Source: an uncultured Bryobacterales bacterium (lineage in GTDB: Bacteria > Acidobacteriota > Terriglobia > Bryobacterales > UBA6623). From it: a stretch of 64,000 nucleotides of DNA. Under the pieces are notes generated by a model. It ran no database searches, was not told the origin of the DNA, and saw only the letters and a program-made list of their open reading frames with translations. The stretch is from NCBI GenBank assembly GCA_951813065.1, contig CATOTH010000003.1, positions 152,559-216,558 on the forward strand, in the 5' to 3' direction. How positions within the stretch are numbered: the first letter of the stretch is position 1; every line of letters begins with the position of its first letter. Of the stretch, positions 39,110-47,813 are shown in pieces. The position numbers and the translations under genes were made by a program.

Positions 39110-41242
39110 ATGTACTCGAAGCACGCTCGCGCAAGAATTCTGTGTCGGCCAATTAACTGGATACGGGCCGCCTTCGTCGCCAGTCTCCTGGTGTGCTGGG
39201 TCCAACTCTCCGATCCGCCCTCAGCACAGTCCCCCGCCCCGGTCTCCGACCTGCCAACGCCGCAACTGACGTACATTACGCGAGTCCCTCCCTCCCAATG
39301 GGAACTTGAGGGTGTCCTGCCCGCCTCGGACTTTCGCACCCTGCTGCTCCGGAGGGCGGCAAACCGGAGCCAGATGGCTCGATTCCAGATGGGTTTGGTC
39401 AACTATCGCGACGGCTCCTTTGACCAAGCCACCGCTCCGGATCTCTTGAAGCTCGACATCACCGAGAGCGGCCTGGAACTGCTGGGGGGGCCGGAACAGA
39501 TCGCGCTACTTGCGCTGTACCGCTACCAGCTCCCCTTGCTTGTCCGCAATCGGAGGCCGAGTCCGCTCTCGCTGAAAGTCGCGACCTCGTGGAAGCAGTA
39601 TGAGTTGGTCCTGCCGGCGAACGAGACGCGGGGATTCAGCCTCAACATCGCCGCGCCCGCCGAGGCCGGCCACCACGAGGGCAAGATCGAGTTTGAGGTC
39701 GACGGGACGCGCCGCACAGCAAGCTTCGCCATCGAGGTCCGCCGGTCTGGCACGCTGAGGGTCCGACTGCGTGACAACGACCGGCGCCCTGCTGCTGCCA
39801 GGGTCTACCTGACCGGTTCGGATGGCCTGGCGCACATGCCCCTTGGAGCGCTCCAGCGTGTGCTCCCCGTTACCGGTGAGTACTACTTCTACGCCCAGGA
39901 GGAGTTCGCGGTCGTGCTGCCCGAGGGAGAGGCCATCGTCGAGGCCGTCCGGGGGCCGGAATACGCGCCGGTCCAACGTCGTGTCGAGATCATCGCCGGT
40001 CGGACAGTGACCGCAGACCTCGACCTCGATCATCGGCTACGCATGGCCGAGCGGGGATGGTACTCGAGCGATTCCCACATCCACGCGAACTACATCAACA
40101 ACGAGGTCATCGACCGTGAGCAGATCGCCCTGCAAGTCTCTGGCGAAGGGCTGGACATCGCGAACCTCTTGGTTGCGAATTCATTCGGAGCGGTGATCCA
40201 CGATGAACGCTTCTTCGAGGGCAGACCCCGGCACCAAAGCGACGGATCGATTCTGTACTGGAACGAGGAGATGCGCAACTACGGCCTGTATGGGCACATG
40301 GCCTTCTTCAATCTCAAGGAGCTCGTGCACCCCCTCTACACGGGCTTCCCGGGCACCCCGTTTCACGAGGACTATCCTCCCAATCACGAGCAGGCGCGGA
40401 AGGCGCGGGAGCAGGGTGGCATCGTGACCTACGTGCACCCAGCCGGCTTGGCGAGCTTTGAGGGAACGGCCTTTATCGGAATGCGGGAGTTTCCCGTGGA
40501 CGTGGCTCTTGGATCAGTCGACGCCCTGGACGTGATCAGTAACGCGATTGAGGACGCAACCATGGAACTCTGGTACCGGAGCTTGAACAGCGGAATGCGC
40601 AGCGCGATCTCGGCTGGAACGGATTCCTTCACCAACACAACCACGGGCGTGGTTCCCGGCGGCGGCCGCTTCTATGTCGCCGTTCCCGGAGAATTCAGCT
40701 ACGAAGCATGGGTCGAGGCCTTCCGCGGGGGGCACACCTTCGCCACCAACGGTCCCATGCTGACCTTCAGCGCAAATGGCGTGGGCCCAGGTGCCGAGCT
40801 CAGCCTGCCGGCTGACACGGAGACCCCCGTCACAATCCGGGCGGATGTCGAGTCGGTCGTTCCAATCCAGAGGCTCGAAGTAGTCGCCAACGGAGAAGTG
40901 ATTGCTTCGATCGAGGCTCCGGACGCGCAGACGACCAGGCTTTCGCTCGAAGAGACCACCACAATCGAGCAGAGCTCGTGGCTGGCCGCGCGAGCCTGGG
41001 GGCCGGGTCACCGCCTGGTACTGAACGATCCCCGCGCATTCGCCCACACCAGCCCGGCCTACTGCCTGATCGGTGACCAGCCCATCAGTTCCGCCGAGGA
41101 TGCGGCGTTCTGGGTGACCTGGATCGACCGGCTGATCGAGACCGTTCGGGAGAAAGGGGTATTTGATCGAGACGAGACGCGTGAATCGGTGATCGAGCTG
41201 TTCCGTAAGGCCCAGGAAATCTACCGCGAAAGGGCTGGCTGA
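39110..41242 (+). CDS. CehA/McbA-family metallohydrolase (PHP-like), secreted
   Basis: 710 residues from ATG 39110, giving a signal/TM segment (WIRAAFVASLLVCWVQL); the frame is open to 38993 and the start is not certain. About 300 residues of beta-sandwich regions precede the catalytic part. There GWYSSDSHIHANY begins a PHP/CehA-McbA domain (HxH metal ligands), with further ligands in IVTYVHPAG and SAGTDSFTN, and a C-terminal beta domain follows. CehA and McbA hydrolyse carbamates and amides; the natural substrate here is unknown. First gene of a tight operon: the esterase starts 9 bp after its stop. Confidence 0.9.
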   Translation: MYSKHARARILCRPINWIRAAFVASLLVCWVQLSDPPSAQSPAPVSDLPTPQLTYITRVPPSQWELEGVLPASDFRTLLLRRAANRSQMARFQMGLVNYRDGSFDQATAPDLLKLDITESGLELLGGPEQIALLALYRYQLPLLVRNRRPSPLSLKVATSWKQYELVLPANETRGFSLNIAAPAEAGHHEGKIEFEVDGTRRTASFAIEVRRSGTLRVRLRDNDRRPAAARVYLTGSDGLAHMPLGALQRVLPVTGEYYFYAQEEFAVVLPEGEAIVEAVRGPEYAPVQRRVEIIAGRTVTADLDLDHRLRMAERGWYSSDSHIHANYINNEVIDREQIALQVSGEGLDIANLLVANSFGAVIHDERFFEGRPRHQSDGSILYWNEEMRNYGLYGHMAFFNLKELVHPLYTGFPGTPFHEDYPPNHEQARKAREQGGIVTYVHPAGLASFEGTAFIGMREFPVDVALGSVDALDVISNAIEDATMELWYRSLNSGMRSAISAGTDSFTNTTTGVVPGGGRFYVAVPGEFSYEAWVEAFRGGHTFATNGPMLTFSANGVGPGAELSLPADTETPVTIRADVESVVPIQRLEVVANGEVIASIEAPDAQTTRLSLEETTTIEQSSWLAARAWGPGHRLVLNDPRAFAHTSPAYCLIGDQPISSAEDAAFWVTWIDRLIETVREKGVFDRDETRESVIELFRKAQEIYRERAG

Positions 41243-41251
41243 GCGAGCGGG

Positions 41252-42217
41252 ATGGGCCGGGTAGCGATCGCGCTGGCTTGCGCCTTCTGCTTACTGCACG
41301 GAGATTCCCGTGCTCAGGATTCGCGCATCGTCAAACACACGGTCACGTACAAGAGCGTCGGCAGCTGCGCTATCCAGGCCGATGTCTATCGCCTGCCAAA
41401 CTCCACCAAGTCTCCGATCGTACTCTGGATCCACGGAGGGGCCCTCATCCTCGGCGACCGCCGCATGATCCCCGCCCAGCACGTTGAACGCCTGCTGCGA
41501 GAGGGATTCGCGGTGGTTTCGGTCGACTACCGCCTCGCCCCGGAGACGAAGCTGCCAGAAATCGTGTCCGACGTCGAGGACGCCTACCGATGGGTCCGTC
41601 AGGAGGGTTCCGAGCAATTCGGACTGGACAGCGATCGCATCGCGGTAGTCGGACGGTCTGCCGGCGGTTACTTGGCGTTGGTTAGCGGCTTCCGAGTCCG
41701 TCCGCGGCCGACGGCGCTGGTTTCGTTCTACGGCTACGGGGAACTCAACGCCCCGTGGCTCACCGCTCCCGACCCGTTCTACGGTGCGATGCCGGCTGTG
41801 ACCGACGCAGAGGCCCATGACGCGGTTGGAAACGAGCCCATCGCGCAGGCAGCAGGAATGTCGAGGGGCGCCTTTTATCTGTACTGTCGCCAGCAAGGCC
41901 TGTGGCCCTTCAAGATTGCGGGCGTCGATCCGACGCTGGATCCGGGATTCTTCGCCGCTTTCGAACCGCATGGTCAGGTCAGTTCCGCATACCCGCCAAC
42001 CCTGCTCCTACACGGTGATCAGGACTCTGACGTGCCCTTCGAACAGTCCGCGCGGATGGCCGCCCAATTGAAGCGGCACGGGGTCGAGCACGAGCTTGTC
42101 CGGATCCGGGGAGGTGGGCACGGCTTCGACATGGCCCGGTCCGAATCTCAGGTCGTCAATGCCCTCGATCGAGTGTCTGCATTCCTGCGAGCGAAGCTGA
42201 GTCCGGATGTACCGTAG
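41252..42217 (+). CDS. Secreted alpha/beta hydrolase (BD-FAE/HSL-like esterase)
   Basis: 321 residues with a short signal (VAIALACAFCLLHGDSRAQ). Oxyanion motif HGGA at 61-64, nucleophile Ser136 in GRSAGG, acid in LLHGDQDSDVP and base in GGGHGFD complete the triad. HSL- and feruloyl-esterase-like enzymes cleave acyl esters; here it may de-esterify a decorated sugar or lipid. Second gene of the hydrolase operon, 24 bp before the next. Confidence 0.93.
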   Translation: MGRVAIALACAFCLLHGDSRAQDSRIVKHTVTYKSVGSCAIQADVYRLPNSTKSPIVLWIHGGALILGDRRMIPAQHVERLLREGFAVVSVDYRLAPETKLPEIVSDVEDAYRWVRQEGSEQFGLDSDRIAVVGRSAGGYLALVSGFRVRPRPTALVSFYGYGELNAPWLTAPDPFYGAMPAVTDAEAHDAVGNEPIAQAAGMSRGAFYLYCRQQGLWPFKIAGVDPTLDPGFFAAFEPHGQVSSAYPPTLLLHGDQDSDVPFEQSARMAAQLKRHGVEHELVRIRGGGHGFDMARSESQVVNALDRVSAFLRAKLSPDVP

Positions 42218-42241
42218 AGGAGCGACGATCAGGAGAGTCTC

Positions 42242-44296
42242 GTGTCACACAGAGAGACCACGCACACCGTGAGCGCACCTTACGCGAGCCCGGGCGGGAC
42301 ATGGGCGCGACGCGAATGGATCCGAGCCGCCGTCGGCGTTCCTGCCGTCGCGGGATTGGCGGCAACCGCCAGTCCCGCGGACGATTACTCCTGGATCCGT
42401 GGCGCGAACTACGTTCCGAGCTACGCCACGACCGATGTGGAGACATGGCTGCACTACGACCCCGACGTGATCGAGCGAGAGCTGGGATACGCGGAACGCC
42501 TGAAGCTCAACAGCCTCCGGGTCTTCCTCCAATACCTGGTGTGGGAGCACGATCCCGAGAGCTTCATCGCCAACCTGGAGGATTTCGTCACTCGCTGCGC
42601 ACGCCGTGGCATCCGCCCCATGCTGGTCCTGTTCGACTCCTGCTTCGGCACGGATCCCAGTCTGGAGAGCTCTGGGTTTTGGGTCGCCAATCCCGGTCCA
42701 AGCCGCATGCACCGCGACTTCTGGCCCCAGGTGGAACGTTACGCGCGCGACGTAGTCGGGCATTTCCGGGGTGACGGAAGGGTCCTGATCTGGGATGTGA
42801 TGAACGAACCCCAAGCCACTTGGCTGATGGCCGACGACGAGGGCAAACGGGCCGTTTGGGACTTCTGCCTCCATTTCATCGACTTTGTCCGGGCACTCGA
42901 CGCGGAGACCCCGATCACGGTTGGCGTGATCGGATCCGCCTACGAAGAGGTTGCCGACAAGGTGGACATCCTCTCCTTGCATAGCTACGCGCGCGGCCCC
43001 GAGGAGTCACTTGAGGAAATGCGCAAGGTCCGCGAGGATGCCCGCACGCACGGCAAACCGGCCGTAATCACCGAATGTTGTTTTGTGGGCAACTACGCCT
43101 CGACCTTGGAGCGTGCACGCGAGGTCGGCCTGGGCTGGTACTTCTGGGAGCTGATGATCGGGAATGACCAATTCAGGTCGTACCAAGGGCTGGTCTACCC
43201 GGATGGATCGGTCCGGCGCTGGGACGAGATTCGGGCCGTCCTGGGCGAAGAACCTCAGGATTTCGTCGTCAAACCGGACACGGAGGGCGTGATCCCGGAT
43301 GGCGGACGAGGATTTGGCCCGCCTGTCCGCACGATGCTGGCGCGCATGCTTCTCACACCGACGACGGCCGCCAATCTGCGGGAGCGCTATACGTTCATCT
43401 ACGGCCTGGCACGAGTTGGCTTCTTCAACGACCTGACGCCGGATGCAGCCTGGGTTCGGGAAGTGGAGCGGCACACGCCCAGCTACTCGCCCACCGCCGC
43501 CGAAACCGAAACAGAAGCAGTCCATGGCCTTCTTCTGGCGCTCGACCAACGAGTCAAGAGCCGCGACGCGCAGACTCCGCCCGACCGATCCGTGCTGGCC
43601 ATTTTCTCCCACCCCGACGACGAGGCCATGGTCGGGCCCATGCTGGCGAGATATGCGCGTGAAGGAGCCCGCGTCCACCTGGCCGTGGCCACGTCGGGCC
43701 AAAGCGGCAAGCGGCCCGGAATCGCCGTTGCCAGAGGGGAGCCGTTGGGTCGGGCACGGGAGGCCGAAGTCATTTGCGCCTGCCAGAAACTCGGCATTCG
43801 GCCTCCCATCCTGCTTCGCTACCAAGACGGCCAACTTGTGCAGAATGCCCGCTCGCTGGCCTCCGCGGTGCGCGAACTCTTCCGCGCCCTGGAACCGCAG
43901 GTCGTGATCACGTGGGGACCCGAAGGCCTGTATGGACATCCGGACCATCGAACGGTGAGTAATGTGGTGACCGAGGTGTTCCTCTCCCAAGCCCCAGGCA
44001 AGAACTGGCCACGGGCGCTGTACTACCCGGCGATCCCGGCCGAACGGATGCAGCAGACACCCCCGCCGGAGGGATCGACATTTCTCCCGGTCGCACAAGC
44101 CCATCTTCCCGTGCGCGTCGCCTATACCGAGGAGGACTACCACCGCGCGCTCCGATCCCTGCAGTGCCACGAGACCCAGTTCAATCCCGAGCGGATACTG
44201 GAAATAATGGAGTTCAAGAGAAAGACGGAGGCTGGCGAGGCCTACTTGCGGCCGGCGATCGCACTGACCAAGCGACAGGAGGGACTGTTCAAATGA
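42242..44296 (+). CDS. GH-A glycosidase-like domain fused to PIG-L deacetylase
   Basis: 684 residues from GTG 42242, with AGGAGAG upstream. The N-terminus has a Tat-like signal (RREWIRAAVGVPAVAGLAA). Residues about 50-340 form a cellulase-like TIM barrel (GANYVPSYATTDVETW) with candidate acid/base Glu189 (WDVMNEP) and nucleophile Glu278 (VITEC). About 100 helical residues follow, then a complete PIG-L/LmbE domain (about 445-680) with zinc motif HPDDE at 457-461 and HPDH at 566-569. PIG-L enzymes remove N-acetyl groups from GlcNAc-type sugars. One polypeptide would thus combine glycoside cleavage with N-deacetylation. Stop overlaps the next start (ATGA). Confidence 0.92.
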   Translation: MSHRETTHTVSAPYASPGGTWARREWIRAAVGVPAVAGLAATASPADDYSWIRGANYVPSYATTDVETWLHYDPDVIERELGYAERLKLNSLRVFLQYLVWEHDPESFIANLEDFVTRCARRGIRPMLVLFDSCFGTDPSLESSGFWVANPGPSRMHRDFWPQVERYARDVVGHFRGDGRVLIWDVMNEPQATWLMADDEGKRAVWDFCLHFIDFVRALDAETPITVGVIGSAYEEVADKVDILSLHSYARGPEESLEEMRKVREDARTHGKPAVITECCFVGNYASTLERAREVGLGWYFWELMIGNDQFRSYQGLVYPDGSVRRWDEIRAVLGEEPQDFVVKPDTEGVIPDGGRGFGPPVRTMLARMLLTPTTAANLRERYTFIYGLARVGFFNDLTPDAAWVREVERHTPSYSPTAAETETEAVHGLLLALDQRVKSRDAQTPPDRSVLAIFSHPDDEAMVGPMLARYAREGARVHLAVATSGQSGKRPGIAVARGEPLGRAREAEVICACQKLGIRPPILLRYQDGQLVQNARSLASAVRELFRALEPQVVITWGPEGLYGHPDHRTVSNVVTEVFLSQAPGKNWPRALYYPAIPAERMQQTPPPEGSTFLPVAQAHLPVRVAYTEEDYHRALRSLQCHETQFNPERILEIMEFKRKTEAGEAYLRPAIALTKRQEGLFK

Positions 44297-47200
44297 AGCT
44301 GAATTCAGCCGCGAGAAGACCCGCCACACACAATCTGGCGAGACCTCGGGTGTGGATCGTCATCCTGATTGCACTCTGCTCGCTTCCGGGCGTGCTAGCC
44401 GCCCAGCCCACCGAGGCGGATGACTTTCGATGGATCCACGGGGCCAACTACACGCCCTCGTACGCTGCGACCGATGTCGAGACCTGGCTGCGCTACGATC
44501 CCGACACAATCGATCGGGAGTTGGGCTTCGCCGAGAGGATCGGTCTCAACACGGTCCGGGTCTTTCTGCAATCGTTGGTCTACCATCACGATCCAGACCG
44601 CTTCCTGGCGAACTTTGAGCACTTCCTGTCCGCCGCCGACAGGCACAACATCAAGGTGATGCCCATCCTTTTCGATTCGTGCTTCGGGATTTCCCCCAGC
44701 CTGGAGAGCCAGCACGTTTGGGTGGCCAACCCAGGCCCGGACAGGATGGGAGAGGAGTTCCGGTCCGAATCGGACGCTTACGTGCGAGCTCTCGTCGGAG
44801 CACACCTCGGAGACGAGCGCATCGTGATGTGGGACGTGATGAACGAACCGACAGCCACAACCCTGATGCACGAGCCGGGTGGGCCAGACAAGATCAAGAA
44901 GTTCCTGCGGCACAATCTGGAGCTGGTCAAGCAGGTTGACCCGACCCACGCGGTCACGGTCGGCATCGCCGGTACCGATGCATCGGACATCATCGACCAG
45001 GTTGACGTCGTGTCGATCCACAGCTATGCGCCCACGCGCACCGAGTACATCCAGGCGCTCGAACTTGGCCGTCGCCAAGCCGAAGCCGTCGGGAAGCCCT
45101 GGATCATCACCGAGACCGGCGCTCCTGGATGGGGCAACACCTACGAGATGATCATGCCTATCTTGCGGGACTACAACATCGGGCATGTCGTGTGGGAAGT
45201 GGTGATCGGAAAGAACCAGTTCCGCCACATCTCAGGTCTGCTCTATCCGGACGGCAGCGCGCGCCGCATCGACCAGGTCGAAGCGATAGTGAATGCTCCC
45301 GCCACCTTCCTGACCGAGAAGCCGGACGAAGAGGGCTCGCGATTCGCGTCGAATCAGCCCGGTAACCTGCCCGAATACCTTCGCTTCGTAACACGCGATG
45401 CTGTCACCGACTCGACCTGGAGCGAGCGCAGCACGCTTGCGTTTTCCATGATTGCCGCCCTACTGGCCAACCACCCGCGCAAGGCCGAGATGTTTGAGGA
45501 GCTGCAGGCGGCTAGAGCGGCCTATCGTGACGGGGACAAGGCGCAGGCGTTCGAAACCGTAGGTGCCTTGGTACGTGAGGGGGCCGAGGTGATTTTGGCT
45601 CGGGAAGACGACCTGCGACCTCCACGCGCGATCGAGGCCACCGTGCACCGCGACGTCTTTGGCGTACCACACATCTTCGCCGACACCGAGGAGGCCGGCG
45701 CGTTCGCGCTGGCGCAGGCGATGTGCGAGGACTACAGCGACCAGGTCTTTGAGAACTTGCGGATAGGAGTGGGCCGCTCCGCCGAGGTACTTGGCGAGAG
45801 CGCACTGGATCGCGACCGCAATGTCCATCTGTGGCGAATCCCGGAAATCGCCCAGATGATGTGGGACCGGAGCCCACCAAGAACCCGCCGTCTCCTCAAG
45901 GCATTCGCCGATGGCCTCAATGCATACCGGGCAGCACATCCCGAGGAGACCCGCTTCTCGCTTGAGGCCACGCCGATACAGGTGATGGCCCTGGCCAAGT
46001 ACTTCGTCCATTCGCCGTCCCTGAGAATCCTTGAAGTGGATGCGTCCACGACCCTTCGCCGGCAACCGGCGCCCGAATTCCCGACCGGGCAGAGCAGCAC
46101 CTTCGTGATTGGCAGCTCGCGGACGGCCAGCGGCCATCCCATCCTGATGATCGATCCCCACTGGCCAGCCGAGGGAACGCACAGCTGGTATGAGTTTCAT
46201 CTCACCGTGGGGCGCCTCGACATCGGCGGATTCGCCATGCCAGGCATGCCGTTCGCCCTTCTGGGCTACACCCCTGGCGTGACCTGGGGCGGCACGGCGG
46301 GAGGCGCCGACTCGGGAGACGTGTTCGAACTGGCGATCCATCCGAGCAATCCGGACCATTACCTGTTCGACGGCGAGTGGCGCGCGATGGACACGCGGGA
46401 GGCCAGCGTTTGGGTCAAGACCGCCGATGGCATAGAGCAGCGTCGGTTCACCTTCCGGGAGACCGTGCATGGCCCTGTCGTGGAGGAAGCGGACGGACGC
46501 GTGTTCGCCGGAGCGGTCTGCGGCTGGAAGGATACGGGCTTCGTCGAGCAATTCCTGGAGATGAACCGTGCCAAAAACAAGCGGGAATTCCTGAATGCCG
46601 TGGGCAGGGACCAACTGACCTGGGTCAACCTGACCTACGCCACCGCCGACGGCGATATTGGCTACATCCAAACCGGTTGCGCCCCGCTACGCTCGGAGCG
46701 ACCCGGACCGGAACTGGCCCTCGACGGCACACGCTCGTCGGCGATGTGGCAAGGGGTGGTTCCCTTTGACGAGCTTCCGCAAGTTCATAATCCCGCCGCC
46801 GATTGGATCCAGAACTGCAACACGGCTGCCAACACCGTGACTGAAGACTTCCAACTCAAGGCCTCCGATTTTCCACCGGGAGTCGTCTACGGCCACTACT
46901 CGGAAGGGCCGGTGTGGCGCGGCCGGGGCGAGCGTGCAACCGAGGTGCTCTCCGCGATGCGTGGCGCGACCCTGAAAGAGGCCAAGGATCTCGCCCTTGA
47001 CACCACCACCATGGATGCCCGCTACTGGGCCGCCCCGCTGGTGGCGGCCTACGACGCACGGCGGTCGACGGTCGAGGACCCGGTGTTCGATCTGCGGGCG
47101 GCGGCCGACGCTGTCCGAAATTGGGACCACCGCGTCGTCAAGGAAAGCACAGGGGCGACGGTGTTTCATTTCTGGCGCGAGGAATACCACAAGCTTCGCC

Positions 47201-47688
47201 CGGAGGCCTTTGGGGCGGCCGTCAAGCACAAGGCGTTCCCGCAATCCCCGGACGAGCAGGCCGACGCCTTCAAGGCCCTCCAGGCCGCGGTCGAACGCAT
47301 GCGAGAACTATACGGATCGGTCCTCGTTCCGTGGGGCCGCGTCTTGCGCCTGCGCCGCCATGGTCTCGATTTGCCCCTGGACGGTTCTCCCGGGGGCGTC
47401 TGGGGGAGCGAGGTCCTGCGCTCCACGGGCGGCTCGGAGATGAACGAGCACGGTCAGATCGAGTTTCGGGGCGGCCAGGTGGTCACGAGCGTGGTGGAGT
47501 TGACCGACCCGATCCGGGTCTGGTCTATCGTTCCCTGGGGACAGTCCCGCAAGGAGGGGGCCGTGCACGCCACGGACCAGATGCGGCTCTATTCGGCCAG
47601 CGAGATGCGCCCGACATGGCACGACTGGGCCAGTTTGCGGGACCAAATCGAATCCAGCAAGACCTACCCGTACAATCTGGGCGAGTAG
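44293..47688 (+). CDS. GH-A glycosidase-like domain fused to penicillin-acylase-type Ntn hydrolase
   Basis: 1131 residues from ATG 44293, which overlaps the previous stop; signal VWIVILIALCSLPGVLAAQ. The barrel (about 45-340: GANYTPSYAATDVETW) is closely similar to that of the preceding gene and keeps Glu185 (WDVMNEP) and Glu274 (IITETGAP). The helical module reaches about 440. From about 455 (EATVHRDVFGVPHIFADT) it is a full penicillin-amidase-family domain. The expected autoprocessing site is at Gln600-Ser601 (GQSSTFVIG, then SRTASGHP and DPHWP). Ser601 aligns with the Ntn nucleophile, but the family's usual G-S-N is Q-S-S. It should cleave an amide (N-acyl) bond. Last gene of the operon. 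Confidence 0.93.
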   Translation: MKLNSAARRPATHNLARPRVWIVILIALCSLPGVLAAQPTEADDFRWIHGANYTPSYAATDVETWLRYDPDTIDRELGFAERIGLNTVRVFLQSLVYHHDPDRFLANFEHFLSAADRHNIKVMPILFDSCFGISPSLESQHVWVANPGPDRMGEEFRSESDAYVRALVGAHLGDERIVMWDVMNEPTATTLMHEPGGPDKIKKFLRHNLELVKQVDPTHAVTVGIAGTDASDIIDQVDVVSIHSYAPTRTEYIQALELGRRQAEAVGKPWIITETGAPGWGNTYEMIMPILRDYNIGHVVWEVVIGKNQFRHISGLLYPDGSARRIDQVEAIVNAPATFLTEKPDEEGSRFASNQPGNLPEYLRFVTRDAVTDSTWSERSTLAFSMIAALLANHPRKAEMFEELQAARAAYRDGDKAQAFETVGALVREGAEVILAREDDLRPPRAIEATVHRDVFGVPHIFADTEEAGAFALAQAMCEDYSDQVFENLRIGVGRSAEVLGESALDRDRNVHLWRIPEIAQMMWDRSPPRTRRLLKAFADGLNAYRAAHPEETRFSLEATPIQVMALAKYFVHSPSLRILEVDASTTLRRQPAPEFPTGQSSTFVIGSSRTASGHPILMIDPHWPAEGTHSWYEFHLTVGRLDIGGFAMPGMPFALLGYTPGVTWGGTAGGADSGDVFELAIHPSNPDHYLFDGEWRAMDTREASVWVKTADGIEQRRFTFRETVHGPVVEEADGRVFAGAVCGWKDTGFVEQFLEMNRAKNKREFLNAVGRDQLTWVNLTYATADGDIGYIQTGCAPLRSERPGPELALDGTRSSAMWQGVVPFDELPQVHNPAADWIQNCNTAANTVTEDFQLKASDFPPGVVYGHYSEGPVWRGRGERATEVLSAMRGATLKEAKDLALDTTTMDARYWAAPLVAAYDARRSTVEDPVFDLRAAADAVRNWDHRVVKESTGATVFHFWREEYHKLRPEAFGAAVKHKAFPQSPDEQADAFKALQAAVERMRELYGSVLVPWGRVLRLRRHGLDLPLDGSPGGVWGSEVLRSTGGSEMNEHGQIEFRGGQVVTSVVELTDPIRVWSIVPWGQSRKEGAVHATDQMRLYSASEMRPTWHDWASLRDQIESSKTYPYNLGE

Positions 47689-47813
47689 GGGGCGGCCGCT
47701 CGAACCAACTCAGCTATGGGTCGACGCACATTCGATGACCCCACCAAGGGCACTCACGCACGATTTGAGCCACCGGGAACGCAGGCATCCCACAAACCGA
47801 AGAGAGCTCGAAG

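Noticed and set aside
38779..39402. Open minus-strand frame of 207 codons between the receptor and the CehA-like gene
   Set aside because: Its first half lies antisense to the CehA-like gene. The part in the gap looks protein-like, but I recognise no family and no start signal.
45460..46671. Minus-strand open frame of 403 codons under the penicillin-acylase fusion
   Set aside because: Mirror of a clearly coding region with conserved Ntn motifs; no recognisable domain of its own.
47689..47813. Possible bidirectional terminator between the acylase fusion and cassette C
   Set aside because: The genes converge here, but I could not find a GC-rich hairpin followed by a T-run on either strand.
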